From Jeotgalibacillus sp. R-1-5s-1 (GTDB lineage: Bacteria; Bacillota; Bacilli; Bacillales; Jeotgalibacillaceae), in the NCBI RefSeq assembly GCF_004405105.1, contig NZ_SORW01000023.1, positions 101,500-165,499 on the forward strand: 64,000 nucleotides of DNA, given 5' to 3'. The position numbers and the translations under genes are program-made. Shown here in pieces: positions 25,431 to 35,061 of this stretch. The number at the start of each line of letters is the position of its first letter. Position 1 is the stretch's first letter. The notes below the pieces were generated by a model. It was not told the DNA's origin and did no database searches. It saw nothing but the letters and a program-made list of their open reading frames with translations.

Positions 25431-26753
25431 ATGCTCGCATTTATCCTGATTGTTTTAATGTGTTTCTTCTATATAATTAACGAATTCGTAACTATTGCTT
25501 TCATAGAGAACATCTATCTCATTTTGACAGCAGGTGTCTTTATTTTGATGTGGAGCCGCTTAACCGGTCTCACCAAAATTTTTACCATGATCCTGCTTGT
25601 TTCAGGGGTTATTATTCATATGATTACTGGTGTTTTCATCATCGAAGGTCTGACGCAAAATGTTCCGCTACTGGCTCTTTTACTATTAGCGCCACTGTTG
25701 TCTGTGCCGCTGCGCCGGGAAGGACTGCTTGAAGGGGCAATTTCGCATCTTGAACAATATAAGGATCATCCAAGATATTTATTTTACGGAATCTCTTCAA
25801 TGACCGCGGTCGTTTCGCCTGTTCTAAATATGGGTGCGATCCGGATCGTTAATGGATTGATTGCTCATTTAAAGGCTTCGCCCCAGGTATTGTCACGGTC
25901 GTATTTTGTCGGCTTGACTCCGGCTATGATCTGGTCGCCATTTCTCGCTCCTGTCGGAATTGTTCTGTTTTATCTTGACCTGCAGTATTTATCATTTATG
26001 CCGCTGGCTGTTACTTTTGCATTCCTTCAGCTAGTAGTCGGTCTGCTTGTATTCCGGGCAGAAGGCAAGTTTCAAAAGGATGATTCAATGACGGCATTCA
26101 GTCGAAAAGAACGTCTTGATTTAATAAAAATTCTGGTATTCGTTCTGGCGATTGTCGGGATTCTACTGATTTCAGAACAGTTTCTTGATGAATCAATGCT
26201 GTTGCTTGTCAGTCTGATCAGTCTGATTGTGCCGGGAATCTGGTTTTTGTTCAGAGCCACGAAGGACATTTTTAAAGAAGAGATGATGACATTTCAAAAC
26301 CGTCTCCAACATCAGTCGAAAAATGAAATTTGTCTGTTTTTGAGTGCGGGCGTGTTTGGGAACGCGGTGGCTGGAACAGGAGTGAGAACACTTTTGGAAG
26401 ATGCCATGATTGTAGCATCAGAATTCTCTTTAATTGTACTTTTCTTATTCTTCGTCCTTTGTGTTTCTATCTGTGCATTTTTAGGAATCCATCAGGTCAT
26501 TACCGTTCCACTGCTCATCACCGCTTTCCTATCAACAGGGTCAGATGTTGATCCGCTACTCTTTGCTTTCATCTGCGTCTTTACCTGGATGGTCGCATCT
26601 GCGCTATCGCCATTAAATGCACTGAATATTATCGTCAGTACAAGTGTGGAGCGGAGCGGAATGACGGTAGCCTATAAGTATAATGGTGTTTATTTTTTGG
26701 TGATGACCACATTAGCAGGTGTTTACTTGATGGTGATTTCTTTTGGGCTGTAA
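25431..26753 (+). CDS. Polytopic membrane permease (IT/antiporter-like)
   Basis: 440 residues with about eleven hydrophobic segments and a short cytoplasmic loop near residues 205-225. A repeated hydrophobic plan with internal turns (SMTAVVSPVLNMGAIR, VGLTPAMIWSPFLAPVG, FLGIHQVITVPLLITAF) suits an ion-transporter-superfamily carrier. The substrate is unknown. The start ATG follows GCAGGGAAGGTC. It is 124 bases after the sigma gene and may have its own promoter. Confidence 0.7.
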   Translation: MLAFILIVLMCFFYIINEFVTIAFIENIYLILTAGVFILMWSRLTGLTKIFTMILLVSGVIIHMITGVFIIEGLTQNVPLLALLLLAPLLSVPLRREGLLEGAISHLEQYKDHPRYLFYGISSMTAVVSPVLNMGAIRIVNGLIAHLKASPQVLSRSYFVGLTPAMIWSPFLAPVGIVLFYLDLQYLSFMPLAVTFAFLQLVVGLLVFRAEGKFQKDDSMTAFSRKERLDLIKILVFVLAIVGILLISEQFLDESMLLLVSLISLIVPGIWFLFRATKDIFKEEMMTFQNRLQHQSKNEICLFLSAGVFGNAVAGTGVRTLLEDAMIVASEFSLIVLFLFFVLCVSICAFLGIHQVITVPLLITAFLSTGSDVDPLLFAFICVFTWMVASALSPLNALNIIVSTSVERSGMTVAYKYNGVYFLVMTTLAGVYLMVISFGL

Positions 26754-26886
26754 ATCATGTGAAAATTGCTTCTATATTGTCAGATCAACTATTTACTCAA
26801 CCTATGTTCTGTTACAATATAACTATTGAATTATAAAAAATTTCTATAGTTACATCGTATTAGAAAACAGAATAGGTGGAATATCG

Positions 26887-27996
26887 TTGGAAACATTACT
26901 TAAATACTTTTTTAAGGCAGTCAACTGGTTGCTGACACAATTTTTCGGAGATGCTTATCAGGGAGTCAAAAAACGTTTCGCGAAAAATGTCCAAAGAAAG
27001 ATAAAAGAGATTTCTAATCAAAATCAACCTGTGATAGATGATCGAGGCACCCTGTTTCTCGGAAAAACTGAGACGAATTTTGTCATTGGCGGTGGTACTG
27101 GTCAAGTTGCTTATGAACCAGAATCGGTAAGGACTTTTTATGATGATTCATTTGTTGAATTACCTGATGAATTAAATCAAATAAGAACCAGAATAGAACA
27201 AACTGAAATAGCAAAACAAGATGAAGGATTAAAACATTTGTACAATACTCATCAGGTTACATTAGTAAATGCCGTTCATTCAAATGTTGATTTTATAGAA
27301 AGAGGATTTCCGATCCTTCACTTTAAAAAATCAGATTATTATTCCTATCAGGCGACTGTGGCAAGTCTTGATCAGCCAATTGCGAGTGACGGAACAACAA
27401 TTCGTCAAAAGTACATAGATACTATTAAAGATTATCAGGAACCATCTCCGTTTCTTTCTCAAGGTGTGGGTATTGTTCTTACTGTCGTCACATCTGATGA
27501 GAAAATAGTAATAAGTCACCGCAAAGATACGGGTATTCGCCCCCATGAAATGGATGTCAGTGTCGTGGAGGCAATTGATCCTGATAAAGACTATACTTAT
27601 GATCCGAATAATCGTCAAAAGAAATCAATTGATCTTTATAGCGCTGCTAAAAGGGGTTTGTATGAAGAGTTGGGGCTGGATGTTCAAAAAGATGAGATTA
27701 CTTTACTTGGATATGGACTGGACCTGGAATATTATCAGTGGAATGTAATCGGTACCGCGCATATTAATCTGACCTATGACGAAGTACTAAGACAAAAATC
27801 TTCAGGTATACACGGAATGAATGAACTTAAAAAAATTGAAGCCGTTGACCTTGATCCAAAAAAGGTTGCACAACTTTTGAAGAATAACAAGCTTTGGAGT
27901 ACTGCTCAGGTAGCCCTATACTGGACAACTATTTATAACATGAATGAATATTCACGTAAAAAAGAAATGGATAAAATACTATTAGAAATCATGTAA
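26887..27996 (+). CDS. Nudix hydrolase-like protein with N-terminal extension
   Basis: 369 residues with a TTG start behind AATAGGTGGAATATC. The C-terminal third is Nudix-like: AAKRGLYEELGLDV sits where the box helix REUXEEXGU is expected, with the first Glu replaced by Gly, so catalysis on nucleoside diphosphate-X compounds is uncertain. An upstream strand (GIVLTVVTSDEKIVISHRK) and HEMDVSVVEAI complete the fold. The N-terminal ~190 residues are unassigned. Cytoplasmic, monocistronic, ended by the hairpin at 28067. Confidence 0.7.
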   Translation: METLLKYFFKAVNWLLTQFFGDAYQGVKKRFAKNVQRKIKEISNQNQPVIDDRGTLFLGKTETNFVIGGGTGQVAYEPESVRTFYDDSFVELPDELNQIRTRIEQTEIAKQDEGLKHLYNTHQVTLVNAVHSNVDFIERGFPILHFKKSDYYSYQATVASLDQPIASDGTTIRQKYIDTIKDYQEPSPFLSQGVGIVLTVVTSDEKIVISHRKDTGIRPHEMDVSVVEAIDPDKDYTYDPNNRQKKSIDLYSAAKRGLYEELGLDVQKDEITLLGYGLDLEYYQWNVIGTAHINLTYDEVLRQKSSGIHGMNELKKIEAVDLDPKKVAQLLKNNKLWSTAQVALYWTTIYNMNEYSRKKEMDKILLEIM

Positions 27997-28066
27997 TTCG
28001 TCTCGAGTCTGAATGGATTTGATGATAAAAGGCAATGACGCACATCTTGATACAGGCTTTGGTATC

Positions 28067-28098
28067 CAGCTCATTTATAAAAATGAGCTGTTTTTTTT
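28067..28098 (+). terminator. Terminator of the Nudix-like gene
   Basis: CAGCTCATTT and AAATGAGCTG form a 10-bp stem, then eight T. Confidence 0.9.
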
Positions 28099-28114
28099 AT
28101 TTTTTTAAAAAAAC

Positions 28115-28142
28115 TGTAACTATTACAAATATGTTACGTCTA
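28115..28142 (+). promoter_or_regulatory. ECF-sigma-type promoter for the lipoprotein at 28236
   Basis: TGTAAC at 28115-28120, 16 bases, CGTCTA starting at 28137. The downstream leader (ATTACCGAGACGTCTT) is shared with the promoter at 1307. Confidence 0.75.
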
Positions 28143-28235
28143 TATTACCGAGACGTCTTAATAGCAATTATTTATATTTAAGTATATTTTTAGAATTTAT
28201 CATCAGCGTGTAAATCACAGGAGGAATTAATTATT

Positions 28236-29333
28236 ATGAAAAAGTACGGTTTATTTTTAGCAACTGCTCTGCTACTTGCAGCTTGTTCAGAGGAAAGTTC
28301 AAATCAGGATCAGAAAAATGTTGTAGAAGCAGCTGGTAAAGAAGAAGTTGCTGAACAATTGAATAATGAGAGTTCTGCAAAAGCAGAACAGGATCAGAAA
28401 AATCAAGAACTGTCTAACACAGAACAGGTAAATCATAAATGGTATGAAGAATGGACAGGAGAAGCAGAGGTAGTTTTTGAAGAAACAGTAGACTTTAATC
28501 TCGATGGGCAGGATGAGCTCGTGATTGGAACGTCAACTCACTTGATCGTTGGAGCGTTAAATCTTGAATCTAATGAGTGGGAAACGGTTTACTCTGATGA
28601 TGCACAAGCTGTAGCATTTACCGACATCATGGAAAATGAAACAGTTGGTCAAATGGCGGCAGTTACAACTGTTTCTAATGATGAGCGCGCAGAAGGATCA
28701 GATACTTTGAGACTTTTGAGATTTTCTGAACGTGATAATGGATTTGAGGTAATTGAGGCTTTCCGCAGTGAAGCAATTGACCATGCTGGCGGAGTGGAAT
28801 ACAACATCAATGACAATCTTTTATCAATCATTTCTGAGTTTGATCCTGCATTTAATAACGAATATCTGCTTGTAGGGGATGAACTGCAACACAGACACAG
28901 AAACATTTCTCTATATTCAGGCGTGCCAGTTACACAGAATGAAAAATTTATGAGTTTGTTCCCGGAATACTTTGAATCCGGTATTTTAAGAGGTGATACG
29001 TTAAGTACAGCTATCGAAAAAGCAGGTGAAGGAAAACGTGGATATGTGACAGGAAGTCCGTCTGTTAAATATGATGAATTTACGCTGCTCTTCAGAAATG
29101 ATAATGAGATCATCGCTAATATCCTGCTTCACAATGACGGGTTGACGATCGAAGATCTTGAAGGAGCGATCAATCAGGACATCACGATTACATCTGTCGA
29201 AACTGATATGGTTGGATACATTCATTATGCCAACTTTACTTTTGATGATGTGAAATATTATGTTGAGTTCAAAGACGAAAATGGAGAAGTGAAGTTTCTA
29301 AACGTTGGTGTTAATCATGAGATAACAGATTAA
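28236..29333 (+). CDS. Lipoprotein with FG-GAP/VCBS-like loop, paralogue of 1418-2518
   Basis: 365 residues behind CAGGAGGAATTAATT. Lipobox LAAC (Cys17 area), an acidic Gln/Asn/Glu linker, then the conserved WYEEWTGEAEVVFEETVDF with NLDGQDELVIGTSTHLIVG, MENETVGQMAAVTT and ESGILRGDTLSTAIEKAGEG. The order and spacing match the 1418 protein throughout, so this is a dispersed duplication sharing both coding sequence and promoter. Outer-surface lipoprotein; function unknown. Confidence 0.85.
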   Translation: MKKYGLFLATALLLAACSEESSNQDQKNVVEAAGKEEVAEQLNNESSAKAEQDQKNQELSNTEQVNHKWYEEWTGEAEVVFEETVDFNLDGQDELVIGTSTHLIVGALNLESNEWETVYSDDAQAVAFTDIMENETVGQMAAVTTVSNDERAEGSDTLRLLRFSERDNGFEVIEAFRSEAIDHAGGVEYNINDNLLSIISEFDPAFNNEYLLVGDELQHRHRNISLYSGVPVTQNEKFMSLFPEYFESGILRGDTLSTAIEKAGEGKRGYVTGSPSVKYDEFTLLFRNDNEIIANILLHNDGLTIEDLEGAINQDITITSVETDMVGYIHYANFTFDDVKYYVEFKDENGEVKFLNVGVNHEITD

Positions 29334-29339
29334 AAAGTA

Positions 29340-29368
29340 AAAGGACCTTTCAAAACGAAAGGTCCTTT
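29340..29368. terminator. Bidirectional terminator
   Basis: AAAGGACCTTTC, a 5-base loop, and the exact inverse with flanking A and T, between convergent genes. Confidence 0.9.
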
Positions 29369-29380
29369 ATACTTTGATCA

Positions 29381-30208
29381 TTATAAATAATACCCAATCT
29401 CATCAATCAGGTTCCCCATCGCGGAATCAGCAAGCAGACCTGTGTAGACAGATGTAATAATCGCGAACAGAACAAGGTAGCTGATATAGCCATAAAATGG
29501 ATCGATTGATTTTGTTTTTCTCGTAAGCATAGAGCTAACGATATAAACTGGTACGAAAATAATGGCAAAGAGAACAGATAGTACAATGAAAAACACACCA
29601 TAAGTATAGGCATCCATGATGATAAGAAGCATAGATAGAACAATCAAAATCAGGCTAGGAATCATATGCACACCATAGGCGGCAATGATTTGTTTAAATG
29701 AATAATCCGTGCCGAACAGTTTTGTAACCACAAAAAGAGATGCAGCAATTAAAGCAATATAAATGGCTGTATACAAAAATGATTGACTGAAGATCGTGAA
29801 AAATGACGGTCCGGCATATTCATTCATAAACAAATCTCCCATGCCACCAAACATCGAACGGGCAATGCTTTGAACGAAGAAATAAATCGTAAATGCAAAT
29901 AATACAGTAAATAAAATTAACGAAATGAGTCCATTTGTAAATTCGGCTGCACCCGATTTGAAAATAACTGATGGATTTTTAATGAAATTTTTTGTGTAGG
30001 CAAAATACCCCTTAGATGTTTTCTTTGCTTTTTCTAGATATTCATTTGGTTGCGCTACACTCGCTGCAGTTGCGGGCTGCTCATAGGTCGCAGCTGTTTC
30101 CTTATGAACAGTCGAAGTTGCTTCTGTAGATTGAACCCTCAAATCAGCCCCGCACTTACCGCAAAAATTGCCATTTTCCTGAGTATGTCCACATGTCGAA
30201 CAAATCAT
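29381..30208 (-). CDS. Zinc-ribbon membrane protein, Yip1-like
   Basis: 275 residues behind AAAGGAGAGATAAG. The N-terminal zinc ribbon (CSTCGH...CGKCGADL, residues 3-22) is followed by a Thr/Ala-rich linker and five hydrophobic segments from about residue 95 to the end (LISLILFTVLFAFTIYF and so on). This matches zinc-ribbon plus Yip1-type integral membrane proteins of Bacillales. The ribbon should be cytoplasmic. It is divergent from the two TcaA-like genes that also carry the ribbon. Confidence 0.8.
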   Translation of the reverse strand: MICSTCGHTQENGNFCGKCGADLRVQSTEATSTVHKETAATYEQPATAASVAQPNEYLEKAKKTSKGYFAYTKNFIKNPSVIFKSGAAEFTNGLISLILFTVLFAFTIYFFVQSIARSMFGGMGDLFMNEYAGPSFFTIFSQSFLYTAIYIALIAASLFVVTKLFGTDYSFKQIIAAYGVHMIPSLILIVLSMLLIIMDAYTYGVFFIVLSVLFAIIFVPVYIVSSMLTRKTKSIDPFYGYISYLVLFAIITSVYTGLLADSAMGNLIDEIGYYL

Positions 30209-30303
30209 CTTATCTCTCCTTTTTGTGTAAAAAGTCTAGTGTAATATGTACTATTACCTGTTTATACTAGAAATAAATGGTTCAATTGTCAACCTGAAAT
30301 TTG

Positions 30304-30376
30304 AGGGGACGGATCGGGCGTTCTTTTCTTTATGCTCTGTCCCTCCTTCTCTCAAAAGGAACGCTCTCTCCGTCCG
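30304..30376. repeat. Family B repeat, copy 5 (diverged, short)
   Basis: GGGGACGGATCGGGCG at the left, core CTCTGTCCCTCCTTCTCTC, and the right end AACGCTCTCTCCGTCC. It lies in the divergent gap between two zinc-ribbon genes. Confidence 0.7.
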
Positions 30377-30454
30377 ACTGAAAAAATTCCCTTTAATAAC
30401 CACTTTAATGATAATATAGATTCATCATTGTTTTTATGAGAAAGGATGTATTTT

Positions 30455-32194
30455 ATGTTTTGTTTGAATTGTGGTGCTTCTTATGAGAAAGGAGAGACGT
30501 TCTGCAGAAGTTGTGGCCAGTCGTTTCGGGAGGAATCAGGGGGCAGGAAGGAAAGAAAGGGACTGAATATCGGACTTATTGGACTTATTGCAGGGGTTGT
30601 TCTGCTTGTTGGAGGTTACCTTGGTGTCAGCTCTTATTATTCGGCTGAAAATGTAGCGGATCGCTTCTTAACCGGGCTTCACGAAAAGGATTGGGAGTCT
30701 GTTCAAAGTAATAGTGTCAGAGAAGATGGCAGTGACATTTCTGAAACAGAGGCCAAAGCCGCTGTTCGATTGATTGAACAGGATGAAGAATTAAGGATGG
30801 AATTGAAGAGCAGGCCGGATGAGAGGTATGTATTCAACGATTTGTTTATGCCGGTTAAACATGAACGAAAATTTTTCATCTTTCCGCAATATAAAATCAT
30901 GGGGAAAAATCAGTTTGTCCAAGTTGTTGATCAGCCAAAGGGTGCTGAAGTCTCAGTTGGAGAAATAAAAGGTGTTTTCCGGGAGCAGGAAGATGCGAGT
31001 TTTTCAGTCGGTCCATTGTTTCCTGGTATATATGAAATTACTTCAGCTTATGAAAAAGGAACCGTCAAGCTTTCTGGTACGATTGAGCAAGTTTTGAAAG
31101 GTTCGATTCGTGAACCTGTCGTTGTTTCGGTAGATTTAGGTGGAGAATACGCTTCTTTTTCATTAGTTAACAGTTCAGCTGTTAAAGCAGATCTTATTTT
31201 CAATGGAGAAAAATATGATATTGACGATTATGGTTATTCAGAAGAAATTGGGCCTTTAACGTTAGATGGAAAATCAGTTGTACAGATTGAATACCTTTAT
31301 CCTTGGGGAACACAGATGAGTGAAGAGATTAACGTAACTGATACATACATGGAAATTTCACCGCCGGAACCGACTGAGGAACTGAAGAAATCTCTCATCG
31401 ATCAGACAGCTTTGTATGCAGAAGAGTACCTGAATCACTATGTTTCAGGTGGTGAAACAGCTGTTACAACGGTCACCAATGAGTGGCTGGATGAAATGGA
31501 TTATTATGCTGATCATGACTTTGAAGGGTCGATCGAATTAAAAGAATTAGGGTTTGATTTCAGTGGTGCACAGCCTATCAAAGAAGGTGATCAGTATGGA
31601 TACAGTATCCCTTTATTATTTACAATGTCAGCTGAATCGATTGACTTTGAATTCGGTGGAAGTTCGTGTGATTTGCATCTGTTATTTAACGAGGCAGATC
31701 AATCCTGGAAAGTAAATGAGTGTTATTTTTATGCAACAGACGCTTACACGTATGAAGATGTTATGAAGCCTGCTGTTACGACTTTTACCTCAACAGGAAG
31801 TACGGTTTCATCTGAAGAAGTTACCGGGGCATTAGTGACACAAGAGCAAGTTGCAGGATTTATGGAGAATTACAGCAGAAAATCGGTTGAAGCGATCAAT
31901 GCAGTTGATTACAGTCTGGTGGCGGGTTTGATTGCAGATGGATCAGAATTGAAAGACATTCAGACAGACTATATAGACTACCTAGACTCGAAAAATATTA
32001 CGGAAACTTTTAAGGGAGCCGTGGTTGAATCATTTGAACAGAACGGGAATACAATTACAGCCACAACGCTTGAATCATTTATCATCCACCGTGAAGACGG
32101 AGATGACGAAATGACCTTCAGAACGGTAACAGAACTAGTACTGGAAAACGGTGAGTTAAAAGCATGGAAATTGATCGAAACGAATGAATTATAG
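30455..32194 (+). CDS. Zinc-ribbon, single-TM, TcaA/YvbJ-like protein
   Basis: 579 residues from ATG 30455, placed 8 bases after AAAGGA (an in-frame ATG at 30446 overlaps the site). The zinc ribbon CLNCGASYEKGETFCRSCGQ is followed by a basic stretch, one TM helix (GLIGLIAGVVLLVGGYLG) and a large extracellular part with TcaA-like modules and an NTF2-like C-terminus. YvbJ of B. subtilis and TcaA of S. aureus share this plan; TcaA affects glycopeptide response and wall teichoic acid. Likely an envelope-stress or wall-interaction protein. Confidence 0.85.
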   Translation: MFCLNCGASYEKGETFCRSCGQSFREESGGRKERKGLNIGLIGLIAGVVLLVGGYLGVSSYYSAENVADRFLTGLHEKDWESVQSNSVREDGSDISETEAKAAVRLIEQDEELRMELKSRPDERYVFNDLFMPVKHERKFFIFPQYKIMGKNQFVQVVDQPKGAEVSVGEIKGVFREQEDASFSVGPLFPGIYEITSAYEKGTVKLSGTIEQVLKGSIREPVVVSVDLGGEYASFSLVNSSAVKADLIFNGEKYDIDDYGYSEEIGPLTLDGKSVVQIEYLYPWGTQMSEEINVTDTYMEISPPEPTEELKKSLIDQTALYAEEYLNHYVSGGETAVTTVTNEWLDEMDYYADHDFEGSIELKELGFDFSGAQPIKEGDQYGYSIPLLFTMSAESIDFEFGGSSCDLHLLFNEADQSWKVNECYFYATDAYTYEDVMKPAVTTFTSTGSTVSSEEVTGALVTQEQVAGFMENYSRKSVEAINAVDYSLVAGLIADGSELKDIQTDYIDYLDSKNITETFKGAVVESFEQNGNTITATTLESFIIHREDGDDEMTFRTVTELVLENGELKAWKLIETNEL

Positions 32195-32341
32195 AATGTT
32201 TAAAGGAGAATGAATGTATCTATTTATTCTTCTTTTTTTATTGATTGAAAAACATTGACATTTGAATGGAAAAAATATAATCTGTTGGTAGCTAATTAGT
32301 ACATAAGAATCATTACTTTATTCATAAATAGGAGGGGTAGG

Positions 32342-33787
32342 ATGACTTGTTCATCATGCGGGCATAAAGCAAATCAAGGGGAGAAGTTCTGTCAAAATTG
32401 TGGACAGACGCTTAAGGAATTTAAAACTGATACAAAACCGTCACCGCAGTTGAAAACGAAAAAGCCTTTTCGCAACAAGCTGTTGATTTCTGTTGCGGGT
32501 ATTTTTGTGCTGCTTGCAGCAAGCGGTATAGGGGCGAATTATGTCATCAGTAATCAGATCGACCTGAATAAAAAGTTAAAAGAAATGGACCGTGATTTTC
32601 AGAACCGCAATCCCGAAGCTTTTTTAGCTCATTTTGAAACAGAAGGCATCGAACATATGAATGCTGACCATTTTTATAATTACATTAATCAGCAGGACTG
32701 GTCCATCATACGTGATCAGCTTTCAAATGAGATAGAATCTCTTGAAACAAACGGCTTTGCTGATCCGCTAACTGACAGTGAAGGCAACAAGATTCTTGCC
32801 CTTGTTTCAGGCGAAGGACTATGGGGACTGCCGATCTATGAAGAAGTGAATTTTAAGCTGCATCCGACAGAAGTATTCATTTTGAGTTCGCTCGATGCTC
32901 AATTTACTGTAAATGAAATTGACTATTCACTGAAGCAGGATGAGTGGGTATCGGCAGGAACGTATTTGCCTGGCAGCTATTCATGGACATCTGTACTCAC
33001 AAATGAATTTGGAGATATAACAGGAGATGGTGACCTGTTCGTAAATGGAGACGGTGAAAATCGCTTTGAACTCGAACTTCCTGTTACGGCGGGCATGATT
33101 GAACTGACGTCTGATGTAAAAGAGGCAGAGCTTTATATTAATGGTGAAGCCAGTGGTAAAAAGGTGAGTGAATTAGCATCTTTCGGGCCAATTGCTTACG
33201 ATCAATCCATGGTTTTATCAGCGATGACTAAAAATGACAAAGGTGAATCAGTTGAATCAGAGAAAGTAACGATTGAAAATGATCAACCTGTACATCTTAA
33301 GTTTAGTCATATTCAGGACCAGCTTGTAGCAGAAGAAAAAGCCGAACTGGAAGAAGAGGCTGAAAAAAGAAAGCTCGAAGCCATTGCAGCGGTAACAGAA
33401 GAACAAAAAACAGAAGTGGCCGGCTTCATCCGTGATTTCCGGGACTCCTATGAATACGCGCTGAACTATGAGGACTATTCATATATTTCTACCTACTTCA
33501 AATCAGGCAGCGCAATCGAAGACGAATACCGTGAATACCTTGCAAGCTTTGACGACACCTACTTCCACTTTGACTTCTTAGACCACTCTGTTGAAAAAGT
33601 AGAAGCACTTGAAGCGAACAAATTCAAAGTCACCACAAACGAAACATTTGACTTCTATAACCATGTTGATGAAATTTGGCGTTACGATAGAGTCAAAGAA
33701 TATATCGTAGTAGATAAATATGGAGATTATACGATTGAAGTGATAGATGTCTTGGATGATGAGATTGAGGATGTGACAAACAATTAA
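32342..33787 (+). CDS. Second zinc-ribbon, single-TM, TcaA/YvbJ-like protein
   Basis: 481 residues from ATG 32342 behind GGAGGGGTAGG. Zinc ribbon CSSCGHKANQGEKFCQNCGQ, a basic linker, a TM helix (LLISVAGIFVLLAASGIGAN), extracellular beta modules with Asp-rich GDITGDGDLFVNGDGENR, a Glu/Lys helix (340-365) and an NTF2-like C-terminal domain. A diverged paralogue of the protein before it, 147 bases downstream, so a local duplication or small operon. Confidence 0.85.
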   Translation: MTCSSCGHKANQGEKFCQNCGQTLKEFKTDTKPSPQLKTKKPFRNKLLISVAGIFVLLAASGIGANYVISNQIDLNKKLKEMDRDFQNRNPEAFLAHFETEGIEHMNADHFYNYINQQDWSIIRDQLSNEIESLETNGFADPLTDSEGNKILALVSGEGLWGLPIYEEVNFKLHPTEVFILSSLDAQFTVNEIDYSLKQDEWVSAGTYLPGSYSWTSVLTNEFGDITGDGDLFVNGDGENRFELELPVTAGMIELTSDVKEAELYINGEASGKKVSELASFGPIAYDQSMVLSAMTKNDKGESVESEKVTIENDQPVHLKFSHIQDQLVAEEKAELEEEAEKRKLEAIAAVTEEQKTEVAGFIRDFRDSYEYALNYEDYSYISTYFKSGSAIEDEYREYLASFDDTYFHFDFLDHSVEKVEALEANKFKVTTNETFDFYNHVDEIWRYDRVKEYIVVDKYGDYTIEVIDVLDDEIEDVTNN

Positions 33788-33835
33788 GTTCTGACATATT
33801 CAAAACAAATCATACTATACTAAGGGGATGCCAAG

Positions 33836-35005
33836 ATGAAACTAAAAAGCGTAGCGTTAGCAACATTTCTACTTACAGGAACTTTAGTCGGAGAAGGTTT
33901 ATTCAGTGAAAACACCGTTCAAGCTGAACAAGCGGTAACGAAGGAAGTTGTAGATTATCAATTCGTCAAAGGAACATATTATGATGGAATTAATTACTAC
34001 CCGAACGCTAGAGCAAGCGTGGAATTCAAAACAAAAACAAAAAGTCCCGGAACAATGATTATCGAGTACACTAGGAATCAATTACCATTAGATCAATGGG
34101 AAGATACAAGGAGAGCAGAAGTTATTACAATGATGTTATATAAAGAAGGTTTCGGATTTGACGGAAGAGATCAATTCGCTCCACGTTACATGTCTTTCCG
34201 AAATGATGGACTTAACAGAGATTCCAAAGAAAATTTCAAAATGAGATTTACGACTTATATTGACGTACCTACATCTAATAATAGCTATTACTTAATGGGT
34301 ATTAGCGGACATGGTATGGAAAAATATTACAACTATACAGCTACTTTTTACCCTAATCAAAATTTAATGGATATGAACAAAGATGAATTAACAAAATTCT
34401 TAGAAACAGGTAAAAGACCTACTGTAGAAGATATTAAGATTCCAAATGTACAATTACCTGCTAATCATGGTCAAGCTGTAGCAGGAATTAATATCCGCCA
34501 AACTGTAAACTTACTAAAACTTAATGCAGACGGAAGTTTTACAGTAGAAAAACCGCTTTACAAGGGAACTGTTTATCGAGTATACGGAGTGAAAGGTAAC
34601 AAATACTCTGTAGGCGGTGGATATTATGTAGAACATCAACAAGGTGTAGCGATTCACGTGGGTCATGCGTTATTAGGTGCGGATAATGTAATGTATGCAC
34701 CAGACGGTAAAGTCCATAAAACTCTTCCAAAAGGTACTTCGGTGAAGGTTTATTCTTATGATGATACAAAGTATCAAGTAGGTGGCGGTTACTATATCAA
34801 AAAATCACCAACAACTAAGTTTGTATTAGGTATTATTCAAATTAAAGCACCTACAACTCTTTATAACTTAGACGGAACCGTAGCAAGAGAACTAAAGTTT
34901 GGAGAAGGTTTCCATACCGATAAGTTAGACGAAGATAAAGTTTTCATTAGCGGTCGTTATTACGTAAAACTACAAAAAGGCGTAACAAAGTATATTAAAC
35001 TCTAA
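33836..35005 (+). CDS. Secreted protein with three VGGGYY-type domains
   Basis: 389 residues behind AAGGGGATGCCAAG. A signal peptide ends near VQAEQA. A beta-rich N-terminal domain (about 40-180; KGTYYDGINYYPNARASV) of unknown type follows. The C-terminal half then has three related units, with KGTVYRVYGVKGNKYSVGGG, KGTSVKVYSYDDTKYQVGGG and a weaker VISGRYYVKL end, each led by LLKLN, MYAPDG or LYNLDG. These are shortened forms of the domain seen in six other proteins of the window. 48 bases after the TcaA-like gene and possibly co-transcribed. Confidence 0.85.
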   Translation: MKLKSVALATFLLTGTLVGEGLFSENTVQAEQAVTKEVVDYQFVKGTYYDGINYYPNARASVEFKTKTKSPGTMIIEYTRNQLPLDQWEDTRRAEVITMMLYKEGFGFDGRDQFAPRYMSFRNDGLNRDSKENFKMRFTTYIDVPTSNNSYYLMGISGHGMEKYYNYTATFYPNQNLMDMNKDELTKFLETGKRPTVEDIKIPNVQLPANHGQAVAGINIRQTVNLLKLNADGSFTVEKPLYKGTVYRVYGVKGNKYSVGGGYYVEHQQGVAIHVGHALLGADNVMYAPDGKVHKTLPKGTSVKVYSYDDTKYQVGGGYYIKKSPTTKFVLGIIQIKAPTTLYNLDGTVARELKFGEGFHTDKLDEDKVFISGRYYVKLQKGVTKYIKL

Positions 35006-35006
35006 G

Positions 35007-35038
35007 AAAAACAGAACCGGTTATCCGGTTCTGTTTTT
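35007..35038. terminator. Terminator between convergent genes
   Basis: AAAACAGAACCGG and CCGGTTCTGTTTT around a TTAT loop, then T residues. Confidence 0.9.
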
Positions 35039-35061
35039 TGCTAGAATCCTTTATATAACAT

